The position numbers and the translations under genes are program-made. Below, one piece after another: positions 11,101 through 24,200 of a DNA stretch of 64,000 bases; positions within the stretch are counted from its first letter, which is position 1, and every line of letters begins with the position of its first letter. Below the pieces are notes generated by a model, which had not been told where the DNA came from, made no database searches, and was given only the letters and a program-made list of their open reading frames with translations. The DNA comes from Labrys wisconsinensis (GTDB lineage Bacteria; Pseudomonadota; Alphaproteobacteria; Rhizobiales; Labraceae). The stretch spans positions 1-64,000 of the forward strand of contig NZ_JAUSVX010000006.1 of the NCBI RefSeq assembly GCF_030814995.1, given 5' to 3'.

Positions 11101-14100
11101 ATCTCGGCGATCTCCAGGATCTTGTCGCGCTCGACGCTGAGCTTGCTGAGGTCGCGGTCGCGTACCACGCGCGCCTCGCCGAGGCCCCGCTCGGTGGCGA
11201 TGCGGGCGCGCTCCACCTCCTCGCCCGAGGCGATCTCGGCTTCCTCGAAGGCCTGGCGCCTGGCGATCTCCAGGCCCTGCAGCGCCCGCTCGCGCTCGAT
11301 GCGCGCCTCGTCGATCCGCCGCTCGGCCGTGACGCGCTCGCGCTCGATCTCGGCGCGCGCCGTGGTCTCGGCGCGCCTCGCCTCGATGTCGGCCTGAGTC
11401 ACCTCGATCGCCTTGCGGGCGAGGGCGATCTCGCGCTCGCGCTCGGCGAGCTCCAGGGCCAGGCGCCGCCCGACCTCCAGCTCCTCCTGCTCGCGCTGGC
11501 GCTTGATGCGCTCGCGCTCGATGGCGAGGCCGAGGGCGATCTCCTCGCGCTCGGTCTGCTCGCGGCTGCGCAGCTCCGTCTCCTCCACCGCGCGCTGGCG
11601 GGCGATCTCGCGCTTGCGGATCTCCTCCTCGCTGGCGATGCGGCTTTCGGCCAGCGTCCGTTCCTGGGCGATGCGGGTCTTCTCCGTCGCCTCCGCCGCG
11701 GCGAGCTGGGCGGCCTGCGCCTCGTGCTCGCGCTGGGCCCGCTCGCGCGCCAGCTCGGCCCGCTGCACGGCGCGACGGATCTCGATCTGGCGCTCTTGCT
11801 CGATGCGGGCATATTCGCTCTCGCGATCGATCTCCAGCACCCGCCGCTCGGATTCGAGGTTCTGGCTGCGGATCTCGATCATCGTCTGCTGCTCGATCAG
11901 GTTGCGCATCTTGCGGCGCATCTCGATCGTCTCGGTCAGCTGGGTCAGGCCTTCGGCGTCGAAGGCATTGGCGGGGTCGAAGAACGCCAGGCTGGTCTGG
12001 TCGAGGTCGACCAGCGACACCGTCTCCAGCTCCAGGCCGTTGTAGCGAAGCGCCTCGGCCGCCCGCTCGCGCACCTCGGCCATGAACTGGCCGCGGCGCA
12101 CATGGATCTCCTCCAGCGTCAGCTCGGCCGCCACCGCCCGGAGCGCCGAGGCGAACTTGCCCTCGAACAATTCGCGCATGCCCTCCGGCTGCATCAGCCG
12201 CCGGCCGAGGGTCTGGGCGGCGACGGCGACCGCCTCGCGCGTCGGCTGCACCCGCAGGAAGAACTCGGCGATCAGGTCGACGCGCATGCGGTCGCGGGTG
12301 ATCAGCGCATTGGTCTCGCCGCGCCGGACCTCGACGCGCATGACGTGCATGGCGACCGGCGTCATCTCGTGCAGCACCGGGATGACGAAGGCGCCGCCGT
12401 TGATCACCACCTTCTCGCCGCCGAAGCCGGTGCGCACGAAGGCGGTCTCCTTGGTCGAGCGGCGATAGAGCCAGCGCAAGAGATAGACCGCCACCGCGAC
12501 CACGACCGCCGCGACGATCAGCCAGAGAATGAGCGTCCCGATGATCTCACCAGCCATTGCCGTTCCCCTCCCGCGCCGGTATCCGCCCCGCCGGGCGCCC
12601 GCGGCGCCTTGGTTTCACCGTTGCCGCGTCACCGCCTTGAAGCGGCGCGTCTGCTCCACCAGCGCCCGTTCCGTCGGCAGGCGCTCCATCGAGGAGGCGC
12701 CGTAGAAGCCGTGGCAGGTGCGGGCATTGGCCAGGATATAGGCCGCGTCCTCGGGCTCGGAGACCGGGCCGCCATGGACGAGGATGAGGGCGTCGCGCTT
12801 CACCTTCAGCGCCGCCTCTGCCCAGCGGTCGACCAGCGCCGGGCAATCCTGCAGCTTCAGCGCGGTCTGCGCCCCGATGGCGCCGCCGGTGGTCAGCCCA
12901 AGATGGCAGACGATGATGTCGGCGCCGGCCGCGGCCATCGCCGCCGCCTCATCCTCGCTGAAGACATAGGGCGTGGTCAGGAGATCCCTGGCATGGGCCT
13001 TGGCGATCATGTCGACCTCCAGGCCGTAGGACATGCCGGTCTCCTCCAGGTTGGCGCGGAAGGTGCCGTCGATCAGGCCGACCGTCGGGAAGTTCTGCAC
13101 GCCGGAGAAGCCGACCGCCTTGAGCTCGTCGAGGAACCGGTCCATCAGGCAGAACGGGTCGGTGCCGTTGACCCCGGCGAGCACCGGCGTCGCCCGCGTC
13201 ACCGGCAGGACTTCCGCCGCCATCTCCATGACGATGGCGTTGGCGTTGCCATAGGCGAGCAGGCCGGCGAGCGAGCCGCGGCCGGCCATGCGGTAGCGCC
13301 CGGAATTGTAGATGACGATGAGGTCGATGCCGCCGGCCTCCTCGCATTTGGCCGAGAGCCCGGTGCCGGCGCCGCCGCCGACGATCGGCTCGCCGCGCGC
13401 CGCCATGGCCTGGAACTTCTCGAGGAGGGCGGATCGTTCGAAACGCGGCATGGTCAGGCTCTCCGGCGCAGGGGCATGGCGATCTCGCGGAAGGCGTCGG
13501 CGAGGGCCGCCGCGAAGGCGGGGTCGTTGATGTGCAGCGGCAGGCGCACCACCCGGCGCTGGCCGGTTTGCTGCACGCCGGCCTCGATCGCCTCGAACAG
13601 CGCCCGGTCGGTCTGCGGGTCGTGGAACGGCTTGCCCGGCGCGTCGAGGCCGGAGACGCCGCCGGCCGGGATGAGGAAGCGCACCGGGCCGCGCATGGCA
13701 TTGAGGCGCGCGGCGATCCAGCGGCCGGCCTCGGCATTCTCCTCCCGCGTCGTGCGCATCAGCGTGACGTTGGGGTTGTGGACGACCAGGTTGCGGCCGC
13801 GGAAGCGCTCCGGCACCGTGTCGCGCGGGCCGAAATTGACCATGTCGAGCGCGCCGACGGAGCCGACATAGGGGATCGGCCGGCGGATGAAGGCGCCGAA
13901 GCGGTCCTCCGTCGCCGCAAACACGCCGCCGACCAGCATGTCCGCCACCTCGGTGGTGGTGACGTCGATGGCCCCGGCCAGCAGGCCGGAATCGGCGAGG
14001 TTCTCCATCGAGCGGCCGCCGACGCCGGTGGCGTGGAAGACGAGGCAGTCGTAGTCGGCCTCCAGGCTGGCGGTCAGCGCCTGCACGCAGGGCGTCGTCA

Positions 14101-15195
14101 CCCCGAACATGGTGATGCCCAGCGCCGGCTTGGCCGCGCCTGATGCAGCCGGCTTCGGCGCCCGCGCGATCATGCCGGCGAGGGCATGGGCGCCGTTGGC
14201 GAGGATGCGCTCGGTGATCGAGTTCAGGCCCTGCACGTCGGCGACCGAATGCAGCATCAGGATGTCGGAGGCGCCGACATAGCGCCCGACATCGCCGGAG
14301 GCGACGGTCGAGATCATGACCTTCGGTATGCCCACCGGCAGGCGGCGCATGCCGGCGGTGGCGAGGGACGTGCCGCCCGAGCCGCCGGCCGAGATCACGC
14401 CGCCGATGTCGCGCTGGCGGGCGATCCAGGCCTGGAAGGCGGCGGCCATGGCCTCGACTGCCTGGCCGCGCTCGCCGGTGAACACGGCGCTCGCTCCGCT
14501 TGGATGGCTGGCGGCGACGTCCTGCGGCGGCACGTCGGCGCTGGAGGGCTTGCCCGAGGTGGAGAGGTCGACCATGCGGGTCGGGATGCCCGCCTCGCGC
14601 AGCGCGTCGCGGATGAACTTCAGCTCCCGCCCCTTGGTGTCGAAGGTGCCGACCACCAGCGCCGTCCGCCCCTGGCGATCGAAGGCGGGCAGCTCGGGTG
14701 GCTTGGCCGGCCCCGCCGTCGGCGGCGAGGCCGGCCGCACGCCGCGTCCGATCTCGGCCTCGCCAAGGCCCCAGCGGTTCGGCATGGCGGCGAGCGTGCG
14801 AAAGCCCCCGGCCGCTCCCGCGTCTTCGCTGCCGCCGCGCAGGACGCGATAGACCGCGTCGAGGCGGTCGCGGGCGCTCTCGGCCGGCTCCGGCGCGGGC
14901 TCGGCCGGTTCCTCCGCATGGCGGCCGACGCCGAGCAGGCGCTGCTGCAGCTCGCGATCGGCGGCGAGCTCGGCCGCCGGCATGGTCCGCGCGATCCGGC
15001 CGTTGACCATGATCGCCACCGTCTCGGCGATCGTGGCGGCGACGCCGATGTTCTGCTCGATCAGGAGCACGGCGATGGCGCCCTCCGCGGCGAGCTCGGC
15101 CAGCATGGCGGAGACCTGGTCGACGATGACCGGCGCCAGGCCCTCCGTCGGCTCGTCCATCACCATCAGTCGCGGATTGCCGAGCAGGGCGCGGG

Positions 15196-15230
<35 letters not shown>

Positions 15231-18200
15231 TGCGCCCCGCCATTGCCGCGCCGCTCGGCCAGGCGCGGGAAGGTCGAATAGATGCGCTCCACCGTCCAGG
15301 CGGCGTCCCGCCCGCCGCGGGCGGCGAGCCTCAGATGCTCGTCGACGGAGAGGCTGCGCCAGACCCGTCGGCCCTGCGGGACATAGCCGACGCCGAGCCG
15401 GGCGATCTTGTGCGGCTCCAGCCCGGCGATCTCGCGCCCGGCGAGGACGATCGAGCCGGAGGTCGCGCGCTTCAGCCCGGTGACGGTGTTGCACAGAGTG
15501 GTCTTGCCCATGCCGTTGCGCCCGACGATCGCCAGGATGCCGGCGGGCAGGGCGAGGTCGATGCCCTGGATGGCGTGGGATTCGCCGTAATGGACGTTGA
15601 GGTCGCGGATGCGCAGCATCGCCCGGGACGCGGTCTCAGCCATGGCCGCCTCCGAGATAGATCGCCTGCACTTCAGGATCGCTCTCGATCTCGTCCGGCG
15701 TGCCTTCGCGGAAGATGCGGCCTTCGTGCATCATCGTCACCCGCTCGGCGACGCGCAGAGCGACGTCGAGGTCGTGCTCGATGATGATGAAGCCGATATG
15801 GGCGGGCAGCTGCGTCAGGATCTGCACGAGGTCGCGCCGCTCGGCCGGCGACAGGCCGGCGGCCGGCTCGTCGAACAGGATGAAGCGCGGCGCCCCGGCG
15901 AGGGCGAGCGCCACCTCGAGCTGGCGCTGCTGGCCGTGGCTGAGCGCGCCGACCAGCGCGTCGCGGCTCTCGTCGAGCTTGACCGCGTGCATGATGCGCT
16001 CGGCCTGGGCCCGCGTCGGCTCGTCCGGGCCGGGGCGCCGCAGGGAGAAGCGCCGGCGCGACACGCCGCGGCAGGCGAGGAAGATGGTGTCGATCACGCT
16101 GAGGCCGGCGAAGAGCAGCGACACCTGGTAGGTGCGCCGGAGCCCGCGCCGGATGCGCTCGTGCACGGGAAAGCCGGTGATGTCCTCGCCGAAGAAGCGG
16201 ATCGAGCCGCTGGTCGGCGCGAAATCGCCGGTGATGGTGTTGAACAGCGTCGTCTTGCCGGCGCCGTTCGAGCCGAGCACCGCGCGCCGCTCGCCCGCCT
16301 TCACCTTCAGCGAGATGTCGGCGAGCGCGGTGAGGGCGCCGAACCGGCGGCCGACGCCGGCGAGCTCGAGGGCATGGTCGCCCCCGTGCGCCGCGTCGAG
16401 GCCGGCTGCCGGTCCGGTCATGGTCATCTCTACTTGCAGTCCGGGTTGTCGCGGCTCGCCGGGCCGATCTTCAGGAACTCCTTCTCGTCGACCCCGAGCG
16501 TCTGGTCGACGTTCTCGGCCACCTTGATGACCTTGTTCACCAGGTTGCCGTCGGCGCCCTCGACCACTTCGGTGACGAAGATGTTGGCGATGCCGTTGCG
16601 GTTCTTGTCGAGCTTGACCGGGCCGGTCGGCGTGTCGAAGGCCAGGGTGGAGAGCGCCTCGCGGTATTTCGCGCCGCCGTCGGAGAGATCGCCGCCGACC
16701 TTGTCGAGCGCCAGCAGCGCCGCCTTGGTGTTGACGTAGTAGGCATGAGCGAACAGGGACGGGGAGGGGAAGGCATCGGAGAAGGCCTTCCTGTAGGCGT
16801 CGCTGAACGCCTTCCAGCGCGGATCGTCCCAGGTGTCGGCGGTCGGCCCGGCGGCCGGCGTGCCGATGATCTGCTTCTTCTGCTGGCCCTTGGAGCCGAG
16901 CACGGTCTGGTCGACGGTGATCGAGCCGCCGATCAGCGGCAGGCTGCCGCCGGACTGCTGGTACTGGCTGAGGAAGTTGACCGCGTCGGCGCCGCCGAGC
17001 GCGACATAGATGGCGTCGACGTCGTCGGGCAGCGCCGCGATCACCGACGAGAAGTCCTTGTTGCCGATCGGCACCCAGGACTTCTGGGTCACCTTGCCGC
17101 CGAGCCGGCAGAACGGCACCATGAAGCCTTCGACCTGGCTGTAGGGGAAGGAATAGTCCTCCGCCACCACGGCGACCTTCTTGTAGCCCTTGACCTTGTA
17201 GACATAGTCGCCGAGCCCGGCCATCCACTGCACGCCGTCGGTGGAGAAGCGGAAGAAGTTCGGGGCCGGGTCGAACAGAGTCGTGTCCTGCGCCGCCGAG
17301 GAGCCGTTGAGGAAAGTGACCTTCGGCTGGGTCTTGGCATAGTCCTTGACCGCGATGCCCTCCGAGCCGGAGAGCGGCCCGATCAGGATCTGCACCCCGT
17401 CCTGCTCGACCAGCTTGCGGGCCGCCTTGACGGCGCTGTCGGGCGAGGCGTCGGAGGAGCCGGTGACGAGCTCGATCTTCTTGCCGGCGACGGTGTAGTT
17501 GGCCTCCTGCAGCGCCAGCTTCAGGCCGCGCATGCCGTCCTGGCCGAGGACGGTGAACGGCCCTTCCAGCGTCGCCAGGGCGCCGATCTTGATGGTGTCC
17601 TCAGCCGCCGCTGCTGCCGGCGCCAGCACGCCGAGCGCGAGGGCGGCGGCGAGAAGGCCGCGTCTGTCAATCCGCATGGCAGTTTCCTCCGTTTTCGTTC
17701 TTCATTGTGTCCCCGTCATCGTGCACCGCCGCGGCCCGGCGGCTGACGCAGCGAATCCTGCAGGGATCGCGCCGGGCCGCTTGCTTTCAGCTTCCCCCAC
17801 AGGCCGAGCAGGCCGTCGGGGGAGAACAGCACGATGGCGAGGAAGGTCGCCCCGATCAGCGTGTTGAAGCGGTCGGCGCTGATCAGGTCGATGGCGAAGT
17901 TCTTGAGCAGCACGAACAGGATCGCCCCGAGGAAGGGGCCGATCGGCCGCTTCAGCCCGCCGACCACGGCGATGACCAGCACGTCGATGGCGGCGGAGAC
18001 GCTGACCGTGCCCGGCGAGATCTGCCCGTTGAACCAGACCAGCAGCACGCCGGCCGTGCCGGCGATCAGGCCGGCGAGGAAGAAGGCGAAGATGCGGTGG
18101 GCGGCGACGTCGAAGCCGAGCGCCCGCATGCGCCTTGGATTGTCGCGGACCGCCTGCAGGCCGAGCCCGAAGGTCGAGCGCTCGGCATAGACCGTGGCGC

Positions 18201-21200
18201 CGTAGAAGAAGGCGGCCACCGCGAGGCTGAGATAGTAGAACGGCACCGGGTCGCGCCAGTAGATGCCGAACAGCGTCGGCGGCGTGATGCCGTGAAAGCC
18301 GTTGAAACCGTTGAACCAGGCATAGTTCTGGCGGACGAAATAGAAGAAGGCGGTGGCGATCGCCAGCGTGATCATGATCGTGTAGATGCCGGCGGTGCGC
18401 ACCGCCAGCATGCCGATCAGGGCGCTGGCGACCGCCGCGGTGAGGATCGCCGCCGGGGCCGTCAGCCACCACGGCCAGCCGAGGCCGAGCACGCCCGAGC
18501 CGTTGGTGCCGAGGATGGCGACGAGATAGCCGGCAATGCCGGCTACCGTCATCTGCGCCAGGCTGACCATGCCGCCATAGCCGGCCAGCACCATCAGCGA
18601 CAGCGCGATGGTGCCCATGACCAGGGCATAGGCGCCGACCTGGAAGGTGAAGAACAGGCTCGCCACGAAGGGATAGGCCAGGAGGGCGAGGCCGGTGAGC
18701 ACGATCGCCGGGTCGATCTCGGGCAGCTCGGCCGACGCCGGGCTCGCGGGGCTCGCCGGGCTCGCCGGGCTCGCTGAGTTCGCCGGGCTGCTCATGCCGG
18801 CCTCCCCATGATGCCCTGCGGCCGGATCGCCAGCACCGCCACCATGATCACGAAGGTGAAGACCACCGCATAGGTCGGGAAATAGGCAAGGCCGATCTGC
18901 TCGGCGAGGCCGATCAGCAGGGCGCCGATCGCCGCGCCCGTGATCGAGCCCATGCCGCCGACGATCACCACCACCAGCGAGGCGAGGAGATAGCGCACGT
19001 CCTCGCCCGGCGCGATCGAGAGGGCGGTGCCGCCGACCACGCCGGCAAAGCCGGCGAGGCCGGCGCCGATGGCGAAGACGATGGCGAACACCGCATGGAC
19101 GTTGACGCCGGTTGCCGCCAGCATGGCGCGGTCGTCCACCCCGGCCCGGATCATCATGCCGATGCGCGTGCGGTTGAGCAGCAGCCAGAGCGCCACGCCG
19201 ATCAGCACGGCGGCGCCGAGCACCACCAGGCGGTAGAGCGGGTACTTCATCAGCACCGCCGTGCCGTCCGCCTTGACGGCGGTGACGACCGGCGTGGTCA
19301 CCGCCCCGTTCAGCCAGTCCGGCGTGGTGAACTGGTAGGTGTTGCCCGACCAGAAGGCGAGCATCAGGTCGGCGGCGACGATGGAGATGCCGATCGTCAC
19401 CAGGGTCTGGCGCAGGTCGTCGCCCTCCATGCGCCGGAACACCAGCACCTGCATCAGGACGCCGGCGAACGCCGCCGCCAGGAAGCCGGCGGCGACGCCG
19501 AGCAGCCAGAAGCCGGTGCGCTCGGCCACCTCGTAGCCGACATAGGCGCCGAAGAGGTAGAGGGAGCCATGCGCCAGGTTGACGTTGCGCATCAGCCCGA
19601 ACACCAGGGTGAAGCCGCTCGCCACCAGGAAATAGAGGCCGGCCAGCGTCACGCCATTGAAGATCGTGTTGGCGAAGATCTTCTTGGCGCCGATCGCGGC
19701 GACCAGCCAGTCCGGCCAGGCCGCCAGGAACAGCCAGAGCAGCAGCGCCGCGGCGAGGGCGGGCAGGGCGATGCGGAGCGGGTGGGTCATCTCGGCGCGA
19801 TCCCTCCGGGCGCGGCATGTCCGGGCGCGAGCCCGGCCGGTCCTCAGGCCAGCAGGCGCCGGCGCTGCTCCTGCATCTGCGGCTTCTTGTGGAATTTGCC
19901 GTCCTTCATGATCGCCAGCAGGCGGTCGCGCTCCTGCAGGATGCGGACATTGGCGAGGGGGTCGCCGTCGACCAGGATCATGTCGGCGAGGAAGCCCTCG
20001 CGGATCTGGCCGAGCTCGTCGCCCATGCCCATGATCTGGCCGCCATATTTGGTCGCGGCCTGGATCGCCTCCATCGGCGACATGCCGATCATGTCGACGA
20101 AATATTCGATGTCGCGGGCATTGGTGCCCTGCGGCGTCCAGGCGAAGCCGTAATCGCCGCCGATGAGCACGCGGATGCCGCGCCGGTGCATCTTGCGCAT
20201 GGTCTCCACCGCCATCTCCAGCTCGCGCTCGTAGAGCTGGGCCATCCTGGAGCCGGGCTTGATGCCCCATTCCTCGGCGTTGCGCGCCGTGCGGATCAGC
20301 CAGGCGAGGCCCGGGGCGACGAAATGCCGGTCCTTGGCCGCCTCCAGAAGGTCGAGCGCCTCCTCGTCGGCGAAGGAGGCATGGTAGATGTTCTGGATGC
20401 CGTGGCGGATGCACTGCTTGACCGACTCGGAGGAGCGGGCATGGGCGGCGAGGATCTTGCCGCGCGCCTTGGCCTCCTTGGCCGCCATGGCGACCTCCTC
20501 CTCCGACATCGGCGTCTCCTCCGCCCGCATGCCGGTGATCTCCTCGCCGGACAGGTTGAGCTTGATGGAGTCGACGCCGTATTTGATCAGCGTGCGCACC
20601 GTGCGGCGCACCTCCTCCGGTCCCGACACGACGATGCCGAGGTTGAGGCCCTCATGCGGGATATGCGAGGGCGCCGCGTCGCCGAGGCCGCCGACGGTGG
20701 TGATCTCCGGCCCCGCTGCGGTGTAGCGCGGCCCTGGCAGGCGCCCCTCGTTGATGAAATTCCGGATGACGACATCGAGCCGCGGCTTGGCCGCCGCCGC
20801 GCCGCGACCGGCGGTGAAGCCGGCGTCGAGCACGAGCTTGGCCATCTCGGCCGTGACGAGGATGTGCTCCTCCGGCGGCATCATCTGGATCGGGTCGATG
20901 CCAGGCGCGTTGTTCCAGGACAGGTGCAGATGCGCATCGATCAGGCCGGGCATCAGCGTGGCGCCCATGCCGTCGATCACGGTGGCACCGCCGCCGCCAT
21001 TGCCGGCGCCGAAGCGCGAGCCGCCCTTGGTCACCTGCTTGATGCGATTGCCCTGCACCAGCACCTCGCCGGTGAAGGGATAGTCGCCCGTGCCGTCGAG
21101 CACCCGGACATTGGTGAACAGGACCGACTCCGAGTCCCGCCCGTTCGAGCTCCAGCGGGAGCCGTAGAAGCCTTCGTCTGCCATCGGATCCTCCGGTGTT

Positions 21201-24200
21201 TCCTCGGCCCGGGCCGTCTCCGCGATGCGGGCGGCCTTCTCGGCTGGCTCATTATGGGACGCGTTTCAGGAAGTTGGCCATCTTTTCGTTGCACTCGGCC
21301 GGCCGCTCCAGCATGGCCCAGTGGCCGCAGCGGTCGATGAGGGAGAGGCTGGCGCCCTTGATCCGGTCGGCCAGCATCTGCGCCATGCCGGGCGGGGCCA
21401 CCGGATCGGCATCGCCGGTGATGAGCAGCGTCGGGGCCGATATCAGCCGGGCGTCGACGGCCCGCGCCTTGCCGAGCGCCTCGCAGTGGCGGGCATAGCC
21501 CTGCGGGTCCTGTCGCATGATCAATTCGCGCACCAGGGCGACGGTGGTCGGCTGGCTGCCGCAGGTCGCGGCGGAGAGGGTGTTGGCGACGATCTGGTCG
21601 GCGATGCCGTCCATGCCTTCGGCGCGCGCCGTCCGCGCCCGGGCGGCGAGGCCGGTCCGCGCCCCGTCCGGGGGCTCGATGATGGCGCCGAACAGCGTGA
21701 GGGAGGCCACCAGCCCCGGCTCGTCCGCCGCGATGCGCTGGCACAGGATCGTGCCCATGGAATGGCCGACGAAGTGGGCGCGCCCCACGCCGAGCGTGCG
21801 CAGCGCCGCGACGAGGCCGGCGGCGAGCCATTCGATGGAGATCTCCTCGTGCGGCACCGGCGAGCGGCCGGCGCCCGGCAGGTCCGGCCGCAGCACGCGA
21901 TAGCCTTCCAGGGCCGGCATCTGCGGCTGGAAGCCGTTGGAGGTGCCGCCGAGGCCGTGCACCATCACCACCGGAAACCCCTCGCCGGTGACCTCCACCG
22001 CCATGCGCCCGACCTGGACCGTGCTCATGGCCTGGCTTCCTCGAAGCGGTTCTCCAGCACGCCGATGCCGTCGATCTCGATGCGCACCACGTCGCCGGCC
22101 TTGAGATAGCGCGGCGGGTCGAAGCCGATGCCGACCCCGGCCGGCGTGCCGGTGGCGATGACGTCGCCGGGCAGCAGGGTGAGGCCGGCCGAGATGGTGG
22201 CGATGATGGTGGGGATGTCGAAGATCAGCAGCTTCGTGTTCGAATCCTGGCGCAGGTCGCCATTGACGTAGGAGCGGATGCCGGTGTCGGCGATGTCGAT
22301 CGCCTCGCGCGTCACCGCCCAGGGGCCCATCGGGCAGAACGTGTCCTGCGATTTGCCGACCAGCCATTGCGAATAGCGGCCCTGCAGGTCGCGCGCCGTC
22401 ACGTCGTTGACGATGGTGTAGCCCCAGACATGCGCGAAGGCGTCCTCCGGCCGGATGCCGCGGCCCGGCCGGCCGATGATCACGGCGAGCTCGGCCTCGT
22501 AGTCGATGGCGCTGGAGACGGCGGGGTCGATCAGCACCGGGGCCGCGGAGGGCACCACGGTCTCCGGCACCTTGGAGAAGATGATCGGCGCCTTCGGCAC
22601 GGCGCCGGCGGCAGCGCTGGAATCGAAGCCGCTGCGGGCGAACTCGTGGGCGTGCTCGTGATAGTTCTTGCCGATGCAGAAGATGTTGCGCCGCGGCCGC
22701 GGGATCGGCGCCTCGATCTCGACGCGCTCCAGCGCCACCGGCGAGAGCCGGGCCGGCACCTCGCGCCGTCCGATCAGGGCTGGGATGCCCGCCTCGGCCT
22801 GCGAGGGCGGCAGGTCGAACGGCAGGATGATGCCGCGTTCGAGGTCGACCTCGCCGACCCGTCGCTCGCCGCCGATCGAGAACGTGGCCACGCGCATGCC
22901 TTCCTCCCCGGTCGATTTGAACCATCTTGTGATTATTGGTTCAGTACCTTTCGATATTGGCTCAATCCCGGCGGGGCCGCAATCGGGAAAATGGGGGAAA
23001 TTTCGCTCTTTTTCTGGACCAATCTGACTTGCGGTGGTAATTGGCTCATAATCGGATCAGACAGGGACGTTCCGGCATGCCCCGCCTCGTCGCCGCCGAC
23101 ATCGCCCGCAGCCTGAGACGGCGCATCGAGGCCGGAGAATGGGCCGACGGGCGCCGCGTGCCGCCGGAGCGCGACCTCGCCGCCGATTTCGGGGTGGCGC
23201 GCAACACCGTGCGCCGCGCCATGCAGCTGCTCGAGGAGGACGGCGCCGTCAGCCGCGAGGTCGGCCGCGGCACCTTCGTGCGGCCGGACGGCGCGCCCTC
23301 GCTCGCCGCCGCCGTGGCGCGCATGGAGGGGGCGAGCCCGGCCGACATGATGGAGATCCGCCTCCTGCTGGAGCCTTCGGCCGCCGCTTTCGCCGCCACC
23401 AATGCCAGCGTCGCGGAAATCCTCGCCGTGGAGGAGGCGCACCGCAGCGCCTGCGCCGCCACCGACATGCCACGCTTCGAGCAATGGGACGCGGAGCTCC
23501 ATCACCGCATCTTCGCCTGCTCGCGCAACGACCTGCTGCGCGAGATCCACAATCTGCTGCGGCTCCTGCGCAACCAGAGCCCCTGGTACGAGATGAAGAA
23601 GCGCTCCTTCTCGGAGGAGCGGCGGACGATCTATTGCCGCGAGCATGCCCTGGTGGTGGAGGCCGTCCGTGCCAGGGATCCCGAGGCGGCCCGGGCCGCC
23701 ATGCAGGCGCATCTGCGCACCGTCGCGGCCAACATGCTGGGGCGCTGAGGGGGAGGGAGCCGGCTCAGCCCACCATCGTCGTCGCCACCCACCAGCCGGG
23801 CCGGGCGGCCCGGAGCGCCCGGGCGGCGGCGGCCGCGGCGCGGCAGCTGTCGAACAGGCCGAACACGGTGGCGCCGGAGCCCGACATGCGCGCCAGGCGG
23901 CAGGTCGGCTGCGCTCCGATCAGGTCGATCGCCTCGCGCACGACAGGCGCAACCGCGATGGCCGGCGCCTCCAGGTCGTTGCGGGCCTCGCGCAGCACAG
24001 CGATCAGGTCGCGGCGCGTCAGGCCCTCGGCAAAGGCCTGGCGGGCGGCGGCGATGGTCGCGCCCGGCTGGAGGCCCAGCGCCCGGAACACGGCGGCGGT
24101 CGGCGCCGGCACGCGCGGGTTGACCAGCACGGTCGGCAGGCGCGGCAGGGCGAGCGGCGGGAACAGGGTCTCACCGGCCCCGCCCATCAGTCGGGTGCGG